Shown here in pieces: positions 19,923-31,784 of a DNA stretch of 64,000 bases. Location of the stretch: NCBI RefSeq assembly GCF_003856975.1, contig NZ_CP033107.1:2914001-2978000 (forward strand), in the 5' to 3' direction. Positions within the stretch are counted from its first letter, which is position 1. Each line of letters begins with the position of its first letter. The notes beneath the pieces were generated by a model. That model saw nothing but the letters and a program-made list of their open reading frames with translations. It did no database searches and was not told the origin of the DNA. The DNA is from Plantibacter sp. PA-3-X8. Its GTDB lineage: Bacteria > Actinomycetota > Actinomycetes > Actinomycetales > Microbacteriaceae. The translations under genes and the position numbers were made by a program.

Positions 19923-20335
19923 CGATGAGCGACGAGACCGGCGCGGCCCTGCCGCTGAAGCGCGTGCACCACATCGCGATCATCGCCAGCGACTACGAGG
20001 CCTCCAAGCGCTTCTACACCTCGGTGCTCGGCTGCGAGCTGCTCACCGAGGTGTACCGGGCCGAGCGTGACTCCTGGATGGGCGACCTCGCCCTGAACGG
20101 TGAGTACCTCATCGAGCTGTTCTCCTTCCCGGACCCGCCGGCGCGCGCATCCGGGCCCGAAGCGCTCGGACTGCGGCACCTCGCCTTCGCCGTCGACGAC
20201 GTCGACGCCGGCCACGCCCGTCTGGTGGAGCTGGGTGTCCGCGTCGAAGACGTCCGGATCGACCCGCACACCTCGCGCAAGATGCTGTTCTTCTTCGATC
20301 CCGACGGCCTCCCGTTGGAGCTCTACGAGGCCTGA
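19919..20335 (+). CDS. VOC (glyoxalase-fold) family protein, YaeR-like
   Basis: The 138-residue protein has a single vicinal-oxygen-chelate fold. The opening VHHIAIIASDYEASKRFYTS, the GEYLIELFSFPDPP segment, LRHLAFAVDDVDA and the ending FFDPDGLPLELYE fit the YaeR/GloA2 subgroup and keep the metal-ligand His and Glu positions. The substrate is unknown. GTG 19919 overlaps the nusB stop; ATG 19925 is an alternative start. It sits at the end of the efp-nusB unit. Confidence 0.88.
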   Translation: MTMSDETGAALPLKRVHHIAIIASDYEASKRFYTSVLGCELLTEVYRAERDSWMGDLALNGEYLIELFSFPDPPARASGPEALGLRHLAFAVDDVDAGHARLVELGVRVEDVRIDPHTSRKMLFFFDPDGLPLELYEA

Positions 20336-20344
20336 TCCGACTGC

Positions 20345-20350
20345 TAGGCT
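20345..20350 (+). promoter_or_regulatory. Probable -10 element of the pyrR operon
   Basis: TAGGCT at 20345-20350 predicts transcription from about 20357, a leader of about 53 nt before pyrR. No good -35 was found at normal spacing. Confidence 0.5.
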
Positions 20351-20375
20351 CGGGTGTTGACCAAGACAACCTTTA

Positions 20376-20409
20376 AGACCGTCCAGAGAGGCGGAGAAGG
20401 GAGTCGGCG
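20376..20409 (+). promoter_or_regulatory. PyrR-binding-loop-like element overlapping the pyrR ribosome site
   Basis: The leader contains GTCCAGAGAGGC (20381-20392), which matches the conserved hairpin-loop core (UCCAGAGAGG) bound by PyrR in Bacillus pyr mRNAs. CCG and CGG flank it and can pair beneath the loop. The ribosome site AAGGGAG (20397-20403) follows at once. In mycobacteria a similarly placed loop lets UMP-bound PyrR block translation; the same is inferred here. No terminator hairpin was seen, so this looks like translational repression rather than attenuation. Confidence 0.72.
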
Positions 20410-20949
20410 ATGAGCGCACGTACCGTGCTGCACGAAGCTGACATCGCGCGGGCGTTGACTCGGATCTCCCACGAGATCCTCGAGTCCAACCGCGGAGCAG
20501 ACGACCTCGTGATCCTGGGCATCCCGACGCGCGGGGTCATCCTCGCCAAGCGGATCGCCGCCACGATCTCCTCGATCTCGGGCGCGACCATCGTCTCGGG
20601 TGCACTCGACGTCACGATGTACCGCGACGACCTGGCGAAGCACCCGACCCGTGCACCGCAGCCCACGACGCTCCCGCCACAGGGGATCGACGGGCGCACG
20701 GTCGTCCTCGTCGACGACGTCCTGTACTCGGGACGCACGATCCGCGCCGCCCTCGACGCACTGACCGACCTGGGCCGCCCGCGCGTCGTGCGGCTCGCCG
20801 CGCTCGTCGACCGCGGCCACCGCGAGCTCCCGATCCGCCCCGACTTCGTGGGGAAGAACCTGCCCTCCTCGCAGGCGGAGCGCATCTTCGTCCGGCTCAC
20901 GGAGTTCGACGGCGACGACTCGGTGACGATCGAGGGGAGCGGCGAATGA
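20410..20949 (+). CDS. pyrR: Bifunctional pyr operon regulator PyrR / uracil phosphoribosyltransferase
   Basis: RNA-binding regulator of pyrimidine genes with some uracil phosphoribosyltransferase activity. The 179-residue protein has the PRTase I fold with the PRPP loop [13 protein letters not shown], and the family segments [13 protein letters not shown] and [20 protein letters not shown]. First gene of the operon; its own leader carries the predicted PyrR target. Start ATG 20410 with AAGGGAG six bases upstream. Overlaps pyrB by 4 bp. Confidence 0.96.
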   Translation: MSARTVLHEADIARALTRISHEILESNRGADDLVILGIPTRGVILAKRIAATISSISGATIVSGALDVTMYRDDLAKHPTRAPQPTTLPPQGIDGRTVVLVDDVLYSGRTIRAALDALTDLGRPRVVRLAALVDRGHRELPIRPDFVGKNLPSSQAERIFVRLTEFDGDDSVTIEGSGE

Positions 20950-21905
20950 GGCACCTGCTGTCGACGAAGACCCTCACCCGCGACGAGGCGATCGAGATCC
21001 TCGACGTCGCGGAGGACATGGCCGAGACGCAGTTCCGTGAGGTCCGCAAGCTCCCGACCCTCCGTGGGAAGACGGTCGTCAACCTCTTCTTCGAGGACTC
21101 GACCCGCACGCGCATCTCGTTCGAGGCTGCCGCCAAACGGCTGTCCGCAGACGTCATCACCTTCAGCGCGAAGGGGTCGAGCGTCTCGAAGGGCGAGAGC
21201 CTGAAGGACACCGCACAGACCCTCGCCGCGATGCACGCCGACGCCGTCGTGATCCGACACTCCGCCTCCGGTGCGCCGCAGACCCTCGCCGACAGCGGCT
21301 GGATCGACGCCGGCATCCTGAACGCGGGGGACGGGACGCACGAGCACCCGACGCAGGCCCTCCTGGACGCGTTCACGATGCGCAAGCGCCTCCACGGCGA
21401 GCGTTCCCGCGGTCGCGCGCTCGACGGGGTGGCGGTGACGATCGTCGGCGACATCCTGCATTCCCGGGTCGCCCGATCGAACGTCTGGCTGCTCGACACG
21501 CTCGGCGCCGAGGTCACCCTCGTCGCCCCGCCGACACTGCTTCCGGTGGACCTCGGCCCCTGGCCGGCAACGGTCCGCTACGACCTGGACGACGCGATCG
21601 CCCAGCGTCCCGACGTGCTGATGATGCTCCGGATCCAGTCCGAACGCATGCACGCCGCCTTTTTCCCGAACAGCCGGGAGTATTCCAGGCGCTGGGGGCT
21701 CGACGACGAGCGGCTCGCCCGCCTCGATCCGGCTAGCATTGTCATGCACCCCGGGCCGATGAACCGCGGTCTGGAGATCTCGTCCGGGGCAGCCGACTCA
21801 CCCCGGTCGACCGTCCTCGAACAGGTCGCCAACGGGGTGTCGGTCCGGATGGCCGCGTTGTACCTGCTGCTGTCCGGCGATCGAGAGGAATCCACCCGTG
21901 TCTGA
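20946..21905 (+). CDS. pyrB: Aspartate carbamoyltransferase, catalytic chain
   Basis: Joins carbamoyl phosphate and aspartate. The 319-residue protein has the carbamoyl phosphate loop [13 protein letters not shown] (STRTR at residues 52-56), [15 protein letters not shown], a [16 protein letters not shown] block, and HPGPMNRG near the C-terminus. No regulatory chain pyrI is present, as usual in actinobacteria. It overlaps pyrR by 4 bp and pyrC by 8 bp. Confidence 0.97.
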   Translation: MRHLLSTKTLTRDEAIEILDVAEDMAETQFREVRKLPTLRGKTVVNLFFEDSTRTRISFEAAAKRLSADVITFSAKGSSVSKGESLKDTAQTLAAMHADAVVIRHSASGAPQTLADSGWIDAGILNAGDGTHEHPTQALLDAFTMRKRLHGERSRGRALDGVAVTIVGDILHSRVARSNVWLLDTLGAEVTLVAPPTLLPVDLGPWPATVRYDLDDAIAQRPDVLMMLRIQSERMHAAFFPNSREYSRRWGLDDERLARLDPASIVMHPGPMNRGLEISSGAADSPRSTVLEQVANGVSVRMAALYLLLSGDREESTRV

Positions 21906-23265
21906 GCCCACTTCGAACCACGACGTCACCCTGATCACCGGAGCGACGCTCGCCGACGGGACACGCACCGACATCCTCCTGCGCGACGGACGGATCGCGG
22001 AACGCGGCTCCGGGCTGAGCGCCGTCGGCGCGACCGTCGTCGACGCGGACGGCCTCCTCGCGCTGCCCGGGCTCGTCGACCTCCACACGCATCTCCGGGA
22101 ACCCGGGTTCGAGCAGAGCGAGACGGTGCTCACCGGCACGCGTGCCGCAGCCGCCGGCGGCTTCACCGCGGTGTTCGCGATGGCCAACACCTCGCCGGTG
22201 GCCGACACGGCCGGGGTCGTCGAGCAGGAGCAGTCGCTCGGTGAGCGCGCCGGCTACGCCACGGTGCAGCCGATCGGTGCCGTGACGGTCGGACTCGCCG
22301 GAGAACGACTCGCCGAACTCGGCGCCATGGCCTCCTCACGCGCCAAGGTCCGGGTCTTCTCGGACGACGGCCTCTGCGTGTCCGACCCGCTGCTCATGCG
22401 TCGCGCGCTGGAGTACGTGAAGGCCTTCGACGGCGTGATCGCCCAGCACGCGCAGGAGCCCCGACTCACTGTCGGTGCGCAAATGAACGAGGGCGCACTC
22501 TCCGGCGAGCTCGGTCTCACCGGATGGCCGGCTGTCGCTGAGGAGTCGATCATCGCCCGCGACGTGCTCCTCGCCGAGCACGTGGGTTCCCGCCTCCACA
22601 TCTGCCACGTCTCGACGGCCGGTTCCGTCGACGTCATCCGCTGGGCGAAGGCCCGGGGCATCCCCGTCACGGCCGAGGTCACGCCGCACCACCTGCTGCT
22701 CACGGAGGAGCTGGTGGCGAGCTACGACGCCCGGTACAAGGTGAACCCGCCCCTGCGACGGGCGGAGGACGTCCAGGTGCTGCGCGAGGCCCTCGCGGAC
22801 GGCACGATCGACATCGTCGCGACGGACCACGCACCGCACCCGGTCGAGGCCAAGGACTGCGAGTGGGACGCCGCCGCGAACGGCATGGTGGGCCTCGAGT
22901 CCGCCCTCTCCGTCGTGCACGCGTCGATGGTCGCGACCGGGCTCCTGGACTGGAACGACGTCGCCCGGGTGCTCTCGGCGACGCCGGCGAGGATCGGACG
23001 GATCACCGGGCAGGGGGCTTCGATCGAGGCCGGTGCTCCGGCGGAGGTCGTGCTCTACGACACCGCCGCCACCCGTCCGTTCGGCACGGCCGACCTGGCC
23101 GGCAAGGGCGTGAACTCGCCCTACCTCGGCCTGGAGCTGCCCGGCCGCGTCGTCGCCACCTTCCACCGGGGCTACGCGACCGTCCTGGACGGCGCCGTGC
23201 TCCCGACGGAGCAGGTCGCGGCCGCAGCACGCCGTGCCGCGCGATCCGCGGAGGTCGAGCACTGA
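21898..23265 (+). CDS. pyrC: Dihydroorotase (class I)
   Basis: Zinc amidohydrolase that closes N-carbamoyl-aspartate to dihydroorotate. The 455-residue protein has the metal motif [10 protein letters not shown] (His63 and His65), the HAQEP and [10 protein letters not shown] segments holding further ligands, and the ATDHAPHP block near the catalytic Asp. GTG start 21898 overlaps pyrB by 8 bp. Its stop shares a base with the next start (TGATG). Confidence 0.96.
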   Translation: MSEPTSNHDVTLITGATLADGTRTDILLRDGRIAERGSGLSAVGATVVDADGLLALPGLVDLHTHLREPGFEQSETVLTGTRAAAAGGFTAVFAMANTSPVADTAGVVEQEQSLGERAGYATVQPIGAVTVGLAGERLAELGAMASSRAKVRVFSDDGLCVSDPLLMRRALEYVKAFDGVIAQHAQEPRLTVGAQMNEGALSGELGLTGWPAVAEESIIARDVLLAEHVGSRLHICHVSTAGSVDVIRWAKARGIPVTAEVTPHHLLLTEELVASYDARYKVNPPLRRAEDVQVLREALADGTIDIVATDHAPHPVEAKDCEWDAAANGMVGLESALSVVHASMVATGLLDWNDVARVLSATPARIGRITGQGASIEAGAPAEVVLYDTAATRPFGTADLAGKGVNSPYLGLELPGRVVATFHRGYATVLDGAVLPTEQVAAAARRAARSAEVEH

Positions 23266-23852
23266 TGGACGGGCGGATCCTCGCGGCCGTCCTCGTCGCC
23301 CTCGTCCTCCTCGGCATCCTCGCCCTCATGGCCTTCGCCTGGCGACGCCGCGTCGCGCGCGACGCCCAGGTCGGTCCCCTCGCGGAGCTCCCCGACCCGC
23401 GGCCGGTCCCGTCACTGACGGTCGAGGTCCTCTACGTCGCGACGTCGAAGCACGACCAGCCGCTCGAACGGCTGGCGTTGCAGGGACTGCGCTACCGATC
23501 CCGGGTCACGCTCGAACTCGGTGCCGCCGGAGTCGTCGTCGACGTCCCGGGGGAGCGGCCGACGTTCATCCCGGCGACGAGCATCGTCGGCGTCGACCAG
23601 ACCAACCTCACGATCGACCGGGTCGTCGAGCCGGGCGGGCTCATCCGCCTGAGCTGGCGCCCCGTCCCGACGGTGATCGCGGACAGCACCTTCCGCGTCC
23701 TCGAGCAGGCGGACCGCGCCCGCATCATCGACACCGTCACGAGCCTCATCCCCGCCGCGGACGCCGGACTCCGGCCGACCGGCACCCCAGACACCGTCGC
23801 CGACATCACCTCGGCCGACGACTCCACCCCACCGCCTCACGAGAGGGCTTGA
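23265..23852 (+). CDS. Membrane protein with PH-like domain, conserved between pyrC and carA
   Basis: The 195-residue protein has one N-terminal membrane helix (about residues 4-25, [20 protein letters not shown]) and a beta-rich soluble part ([19 protein letters not shown], then [14 protein letters not shown]). The tail is Thr/Asp rich. The same position in mycobacteria holds Rv1382, a membrane protein of unknown role, and this is likely its counterpart. It may be in the operon only for position, or it may link membrane state to pyrimidine synthesis; nothing here decides that. Confidence 0.85.
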   Translation: MDGRILAAVLVALVLLGILALMAFAWRRRVARDAQVGPLAELPDPRPVPSLTVEVLYVATSKHDQPLERLALQGLRYRSRVTLELGAAGVVVDVPGERPTFIPATSIVGVDQTNLTIDRVVEPGGLIRLSWRPVPTVIADSTFRVLEQADRARIIDTVTSLIPAADAGLRPTGTPDTVADITSADDSTPPPHERA

Positions 23853-23854
23853 CC

Positions 23855-25020
23855 ATGACCTCCTTCACCCCACCCAGTCCAGCGGTACTCGTCCTCGAGG
23901 ACGGCAACCGTTACGTCGGGCACGCCTACGGCGCGACCGGCCGCACGCTCGGCGAGGTCGTCTTCGCCACCGGCATGACCGGCTACCAGGAGACGCTGAC
24001 CGACCCGTCCTACGCCGGACAGATCGTCCTGATGACCGCGCCGCACATCGGCAACACCGGCGTCAACCGCGAGGACATGGAGTCCGCCCGCGTCTGGGTC
24101 GCCGGATACGTGGTGCGTGACGCGTCGCGCGTCGTCTCGAACTTCCGAGCGGACCGCTCGCTCGACGACGAACTCGTCCAGGACGGCGTCGTGGGCATCA
24201 GCGGCATCGACACCCGCGCGGTGACCCGGCACATCCGTTCCGCCGGTTCCATGCGCGGCGGCGTGTTCTCCGGCGAGGACTTCGAGTTGTCCGGCGCCGA
24301 GCAGCTCAGTCTCGTCCGGGCCGGCGCGCAGATGGCCGGTCTGAACCTGTCGAGCGAGGTCTCCACGACCGAGCAGTACACCGTGCCGGCGGTGGGCGAG
24401 CGCGTTGGTTCCGTCGCGGTCCTCGACCTCGGCGTCAAGACGTCGACGCTCAACCACCTCGCCGCTCGCGGCTTCGACGTCGTGGTGCTGCCGCAGTCGG
24501 TGACCTCGGCCGAGGTCCTCGCGCTCGAACCGTCCGCACTGTTCTTCTCCAACGGCCCCGGTGACCCGGCTGCGAGCGACGCGCACGTCGCCCTCCTGCA
24601 GGACGTGCTCCGCGCGGGCGTGCCGTACTTCGGCATCTGCTTCGGCAACCAGCTACTCGGGCGCGCGCTCGGCTTCGAGACCTACAAGCTGCCGTTCGGT
24701 CACCGCGGGATCAATCAGCCGGTGCTCGACAAGGCGACCGGTCGGGTGGAGATCACCTCGCAGAACCACGGTTTCGCGGTCGACCTCCCGATCGAGGGCA
24801 GACACGAGACGCCCGCCGGGTTCGGCCTCGCCGAGGTCAGCCACTACAGCCTGAACGACGAGGTCGTCGAGGGCATCAACTGCATCGACATCCCCGCGTT
24901 CTCCGTCCAGTACCACCCCGAGTCCGCCTCGGGTCCGCACGACGCGGTCTACCTGTTCGACCGGTTCCGCGACCTCGTGACCGGCCACGCCACCACTTCC
25001 AGCACCAAGGAGAACAACTA

Positions 25021-25021
<1 letters not shown>
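23855..25021 (+). CDS. carA: Carbamoyl-phosphate synthase, small (glutaminase) subunit
   Basis: Supplies ammonia from glutamine to CarB. The 388-residue protein has an N-terminal CarA domain ([20 protein letters not shown]) and a class I glutaminase domain with the nucleophile Cys262 in [10 protein letters not shown] and the His-Glu of QYHPE. It starts two bases after the previous stop. Its TAG overlaps the carB GTG by one base, and AAGGAGA inside its 3' end serves carB. Confidence 0.97.
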
Positions 25022-28307
<3,286 letters not shown>

Positions 28308-28311
<4 letters not shown>

Positions 28312-29153
28312 CGGCTTCCTTCGGAACCCGACTGGACGAGGTCTTCATCCGGTCGGGCCGACTCTGCGTCGGCATCGATCCGCACCGCTTCCTGCTCGAG
28401 GCGTGGGGGCTGCCCGACACCGCCGCCGGCGCGGGGGCCTTCGGCCTCGCCGTCGTCGAGGCCGCAGCCGGTCGCGCCGGGATCGTCAAGCCGCAGGTGG
28501 CGTTCTTCGAACGGTTCGGGTCGGCCGGGTACATCGCCCTCGAAGGGGTCCTCGCCGCGGCACGCGACGCCGGGCTCCTCGTGATCGGCGACGCCAAGCG
28601 CGGTGAGATCGGGACGAGCATGGAGGGCTATGCCGAAGCGTGGCTGACCCCCGGTTCACCGCTGGAGGTCGACGCCCTCACCGTGAACCCCTATCTCGGC
28701 TTCGGCTCACTGCAGCCGGTACTCGAGCTCGCCGAGCAGCACGGCAAGGGCGTGTTCGTGCTGACGGCGACCTCGAACCCGGAGGGTCGCGACGTCCAGC
28801 TCGCCGAGGACAGGGCCGGCCTCACCGTCGCGGCGTCGATGCTCGAGGAGATCGACCACTGGAACGCACGGCACCACCCCGGGGCTACCGGTTCGATCGG
28901 TGCGGTCATCGGAGCCACGCTCCGTCTCGAGGAGTTCGGCCTGACGGAGGTACCGCCGACGACCACGCTCCCGATCCTGGCACCCGGGTTCGGCCACCAG
29001 GGGGCCTCGGTCGCCGACCTCGGATCCATCTACGGCGACCTCGCGCCGGGCGTCATCGTCTCCGAGTCCCGGAGCCTCCTCGCGGCTGGACCCTCGGGGA
29101 TCGCGGACGCCGTCGAACGTTCCGTCGCAGCCGTGAGGAGCGCCCGTGGTTGA
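28308..29153 (+). CDS. pyrF: Orotidine 5'-phosphate decarboxylase (type 2)
   Basis: Converts OMP to UMP. The 281-residue protein is the longer type 2 form with the catalytic Lys98 in [11 protein letters not shown], the opening LCVGIDPH, and the phosphate site APGFGHQG near the C-terminus. GTG start overlaps carB by 4 bp. It overlaps the IHF-Gmk gene by 8 bp and supplies its AGGAG ribosome site. pyrD and pyrE are not in the window. Confidence 0.95.
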
Positions 29154-30060
29154 CCAGGAGCAGGACCAGCCCAGTAGGAACATGCCGGAGGTCGACCGGG
29201 CCGCCGCCTCACGTGAGGCCGTTCGCAAACGCCGCGCGCGTGCGACCGTCAAGGCGTCCATCGCCTCCGGTGCCCGCACCCCCTTGGAGGTACTCGACGC
29301 CGCGACCGCCGATCCGGACGGTATCGAGGGCGGCATCCGCATCACCGAGTACCTCCTCAGCATCCCGAGTGTCGGCGTCACCAAGCTCGGGCGCATCCTC
29401 GAATCGCTCGGCATCTCCTCGGTGAAGCGCCTCGGCGGTCTCGGGCGGTTGCAGCGGGATCGCCTCCGCGCCTTCATCGCCGAGCGCTACCCGGGGAACG
29501 CGCGCAGCCGACTCGTCGTGCTCGCCGGCCCGACGGCCGTCGGCAAGGGGACGGTGGCCGCGTACATCCGCGACCACTACCCGGAGGTGCACCTCTCCGT
29601 CTCGGCCACGACGCGCAAGCCCCGACCGGGGGAACAGCACGAGGTGAACTACTACTTCGTGACCGACGACGAATTCGACGGCCTCATCGAGGGCGACCGC
29701 CTGCTCGAGCACGCCACGGTCCACAACGCGTACCGCTACGGCACGCCACGCGAGCCGATCGAGCGTGCGCTCGCGGCCGGCGACAGCGCGTTGCTCGAGA
29801 TCGACATCCAGGGTGCCCGGCAGGTCCGGGAGGCGATGCCGGAGGCGACCCTGGTGTTCCTGCTGCCCCCGAGCTGGGACGAACTGGTCCGTCGACTGGT
29901 CGGACGAGGCACCGAGGACGAGGAGGAACGGGAGCGCCGACTGCGCACCGCGAAGGTCGAACTGGCCGCCGCGGACGAGTTCGACCACCGTGTCGTCAAC
30001 GACGACGTGGCCCGCGCGGCCCAAGAGGTCGTAGACTTGATGAAGATTCACGGGGATTGA
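29146..30060 (+). CDS. gmk: Fusion of actinobacterial integration host factor (mIHF) domain and guanylate kinase
   Basis: The 304-residue protein has two parts. Residues about 19-113 match mycobacterial integration host factor: a basic helix ([18 protein letters not shown]), a long helix, and the helix-two-turn-helix [18 protein letters not shown] (73-90) with a KRLGGLG loop. This domain binds DNA. Residues about 121-304 are guanylate kinase (GMP + ATP to GDP + ADP) with P-loop GPTAVGKGT (128-136), the GMP-binding [13 protein letters not shown] and NYYFV, and [10 protein letters not shown]. In Mycobacterium mihF and gmk are separate adjacent genes in this same place, so a join of neighbours is the likely origin. 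One open frame with no internal stop; GTG start with AGGAG six bases upstream. An internal start for free Gmk cannot be excluded. Confidence 0.92.
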   Translation: MVDQEQDQPSRNMPEVDRAAASREAVRKRRARATVKASIASGARTPLEVLDAATADPDGIEGGIRITEYLLSIPSVGVTKLGRILESLGISSVKRLGGLGRLQRDRLRAFIAERYPGNARSRLVVLAGPTAVGKGTVAAYIRDHYPEVHLSVSATTRKPRPGEQHEVNYYFVTDDEFDGLIEGDRLLEHATVHNAYRYGTPREPIERALAAGDSALLEIDIQGARQVREAMPEATLVFLLPPSWDELVRRLVGRGTEDEEERERRLRTAKVELAAADEFDHRVVNDDVARAAQEVVDLMKIHGD

Positions 30061-30128
30061 CGTCCGACGCGCACCCCGCATCGATCCGATCTTCCCCGAA
30101 CACAACCACACGAGGAGTGTGAACCTGC

Positions 30129-30386
30129 ATGGCTGACAAGCTCAAGGGCATCATCGATCCGCCCATCGACTCCCTGCTCACCAAGGTCGAGTCCAAGTAC
30201 GCACTCGTGATCTTCGCGTCCAAGCGCGCGCGCCAGATCAACGACTACTACGCCGACCTCCACGAGGGCAGCCTGTTCGACAACGTCGGGCCGCTGGTCG
30301 ACTCGTCCGTCGAGGACAAGCCGCTCTCGATCGCGATGCACGAGATCAACGAGGACAAGCTCCAGATCAAGCCGATCGCCGAATAA
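30129..30386 (+). CDS. rpoZ: RNA polymerase omega subunit
   Basis: Small subunit that helps fold and assemble the beta' subunit. The 85-residue protein opens with [20 protein letters not shown] and has the family core [25 protein letters not shown] ribosome site lies 12 bases before ATG 30129. A TAGACT at 30032-30037 inside gmk could be an extra promoter. coaBC, which commonly follows rpoZ in actinobacteria, is absent; a strong terminator follows instead. Confidence 0.95.
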   Translation: MADKLKGIIDPPIDSLLTKVESKYALVIFASKRARQINDYYADLHEGSLFDNVGPLVDSSVEDKPLSIAMHEINEDKLQIKPIAE

Positions 30387-30395
30387 CCGCTTCAC

Positions 30396-30440
30396 CACGA
30401 CGAATCCGCCGGGCGCCAGACGACCGGCGGATTCGTCGTG
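30396..30440 (+). terminator. Strong hairpin terminator after rpoZ
   Basis: A perfect 17-bp stem, arms 30396-30412 and 30424-30440, with an 11-nt loop, begins 10 bp after the rpoZ stop. There is no T run, as in many actinobacterial terminators. It marks the end of the long pyr-gmk-rpoZ unit. Confidence 0.82.
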
Positions 30441-30505
30441 TCGGGCCCGTTCCCACCACCGCGACGCCTTGCGTCATGGACGGACGACGTGTCCGAGGCC
30501 TCGAC

Positions 30506-30511
30506 TAGAGT
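30506..30511 (+). promoter_or_regulatory. Candidate -10 element of metK
   Basis: TAGAGT at 30506-30511 is the best -10 match upstream of metK and predicts a leader of about 71 nt. No clear -35. I saw no SAM-riboswitch-like core in the leader. Confidence 0.4.
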
Positions 30512-30588
30512 GATGAACGGTCCGGCCCCGGAACACCGCGACGGCCGATCCCTCCACCATCGCACCACCACTTCCGACGGGAGACCGC

Positions 30589-31782
30589 ATGACCGAGCTG
30601 CGCCTGTTCACCTCCGAATCCGTGACCGAGGGACATCCCGACAAGATCTGCGACCAGATCTCGGACAGCATCCTCGACGCACTCCTCGAGGTGGATCCGC
30701 GCAGTCGAGTCGCCGTCGAGACGCTCGTCACCACCGGGCTCGTCCATGTCGCCGGTGAGGTCTCCACGAGCGGCTACGTCGACATCCCGACGATCGTCCG
30801 CGAGCGCATCCGGTCCATCGGCTACACCTCGTCCGACATCGGATTCGACGGCGACTCCTGCGGCGTGAGCGTCTCGATCGGCTCGCAGTCCGCCGACATC
30901 GCCGCCGGAGTCGACCATGCCTTCGAGTCCCGCGAGCAGTCCAGTGTCGACGCCTACGACCTCCAGGGCGCGGGCGACCAGGGCATCATGTTCGGGTTCG
31001 CGACCACCGAGACGCCGCAGTACATGCCGCTGCCCAGCTGGATCGCACACCGTCTCGCGGAGCGACTCGCCGAGGTCCGCAAGTCCGGCCAGCTCGACTA
31101 CCTGCGCCCGGACGGCAAGACCCAGGTCACCATCGGGTACGACGGCTTCCTCCCGAAGACCGTGGAGACGGTCGTGGTCTCCACGCAACACAATCCGGGT
31201 GTCTCCACGGAGCAGCTGCGTCGCGACGTCCAGCGTCACGTCATCGAACCGGTCCTCGCGACGGTCGAACTCGACAGCTCGAACGTGACGCACCTGATCA
31301 ACCCGACCGGTATCTTCGTCGTCGGTGGCCCGATGGGCGACGCGGGGCTCACCGGACGCAAGATCATCATCGACACCTACGGCGGAGCGGCTCGACACGG
31401 CGGTGGGGCCTTCAGCGGGAAGGACCCGTCGAAGGTGGACCGCTCGGCCGCATACGCCATGCGCTGGGTGGCGAAGAACGCGGTCGCCGCCGGATTCGCC
31501 GAACGTCTCGAGGTGCAGGTCGCCTACGCCATCGGCAAGGCCGCGCCGGTCGGACTCTACGTCGAGACCTTCGGGACGGCCCATGTGCCGGAGGCGGACA
31601 TCACGCGCGCGATCCGCGACGTCTTCGACCTCCGTCCAGCCGCGATCATCGCCGACCTCGACCTCATCCGCCCCATCTACGCCGCCACGGCGGCGTACGG
31701 GCACTTCGGCCGCGAGCTCCCCGACTTCACGTGGGAGCGTCTCGACCGGGTGGAGGCGTTGCGGTCAGCAGCCGGGCTGTAG
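30589..31782 (+). CDS. metK: S-adenosylmethionine synthetase
   Basis: Makes SAM from methionine and ATP. The 397-residue protein opens with [20 protein letters not shown] and has the other family signatures [12 protein letters not shown] and [23 protein letters not shown] 30589 has GGGAG seven bases upstream. priA starts three bases after its stop. Confidence 0.97.
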   Translation: MTELRLFTSESVTEGHPDKICDQISDSILDALLEVDPRSRVAVETLVTTGLVHVAGEVSTSGYVDIPTIVRERIRSIGYTSSDIGFDGDSCGVSVSIGSQSADIAAGVDHAFESREQSSVDAYDLQGAGDQGIMFGFATTETPQYMPLPSWIAHRLAERLAEVRKSGQLDYLRPDGKTQVTIGYDGFLPKTVETVVVSTQHNPGVSTEQLRRDVQRHVIEPVLATVELDSSNVTHLINPTGIFVVGGPMGDAGLTGRKIIIDTYGGAARHGGGAFSGKDPSKVDRSAAYAMRWVAKNAVAAGFAERLEVQVAYAIGKAAPVGLYVETFGTAHVPEADITRAIRDVFDLRPAAIIADLDLIRPIYAATAAYGHFGRELPDFTWERLDRVEALRSAAGL

Positions 31783-31784
31783 CC

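Noticed and set aside
30512-30588. SAM riboswitch before metK
   Set aside because: The region of about 70 nt has no conserved SAM aptamer core or paired helices that I can recognise.
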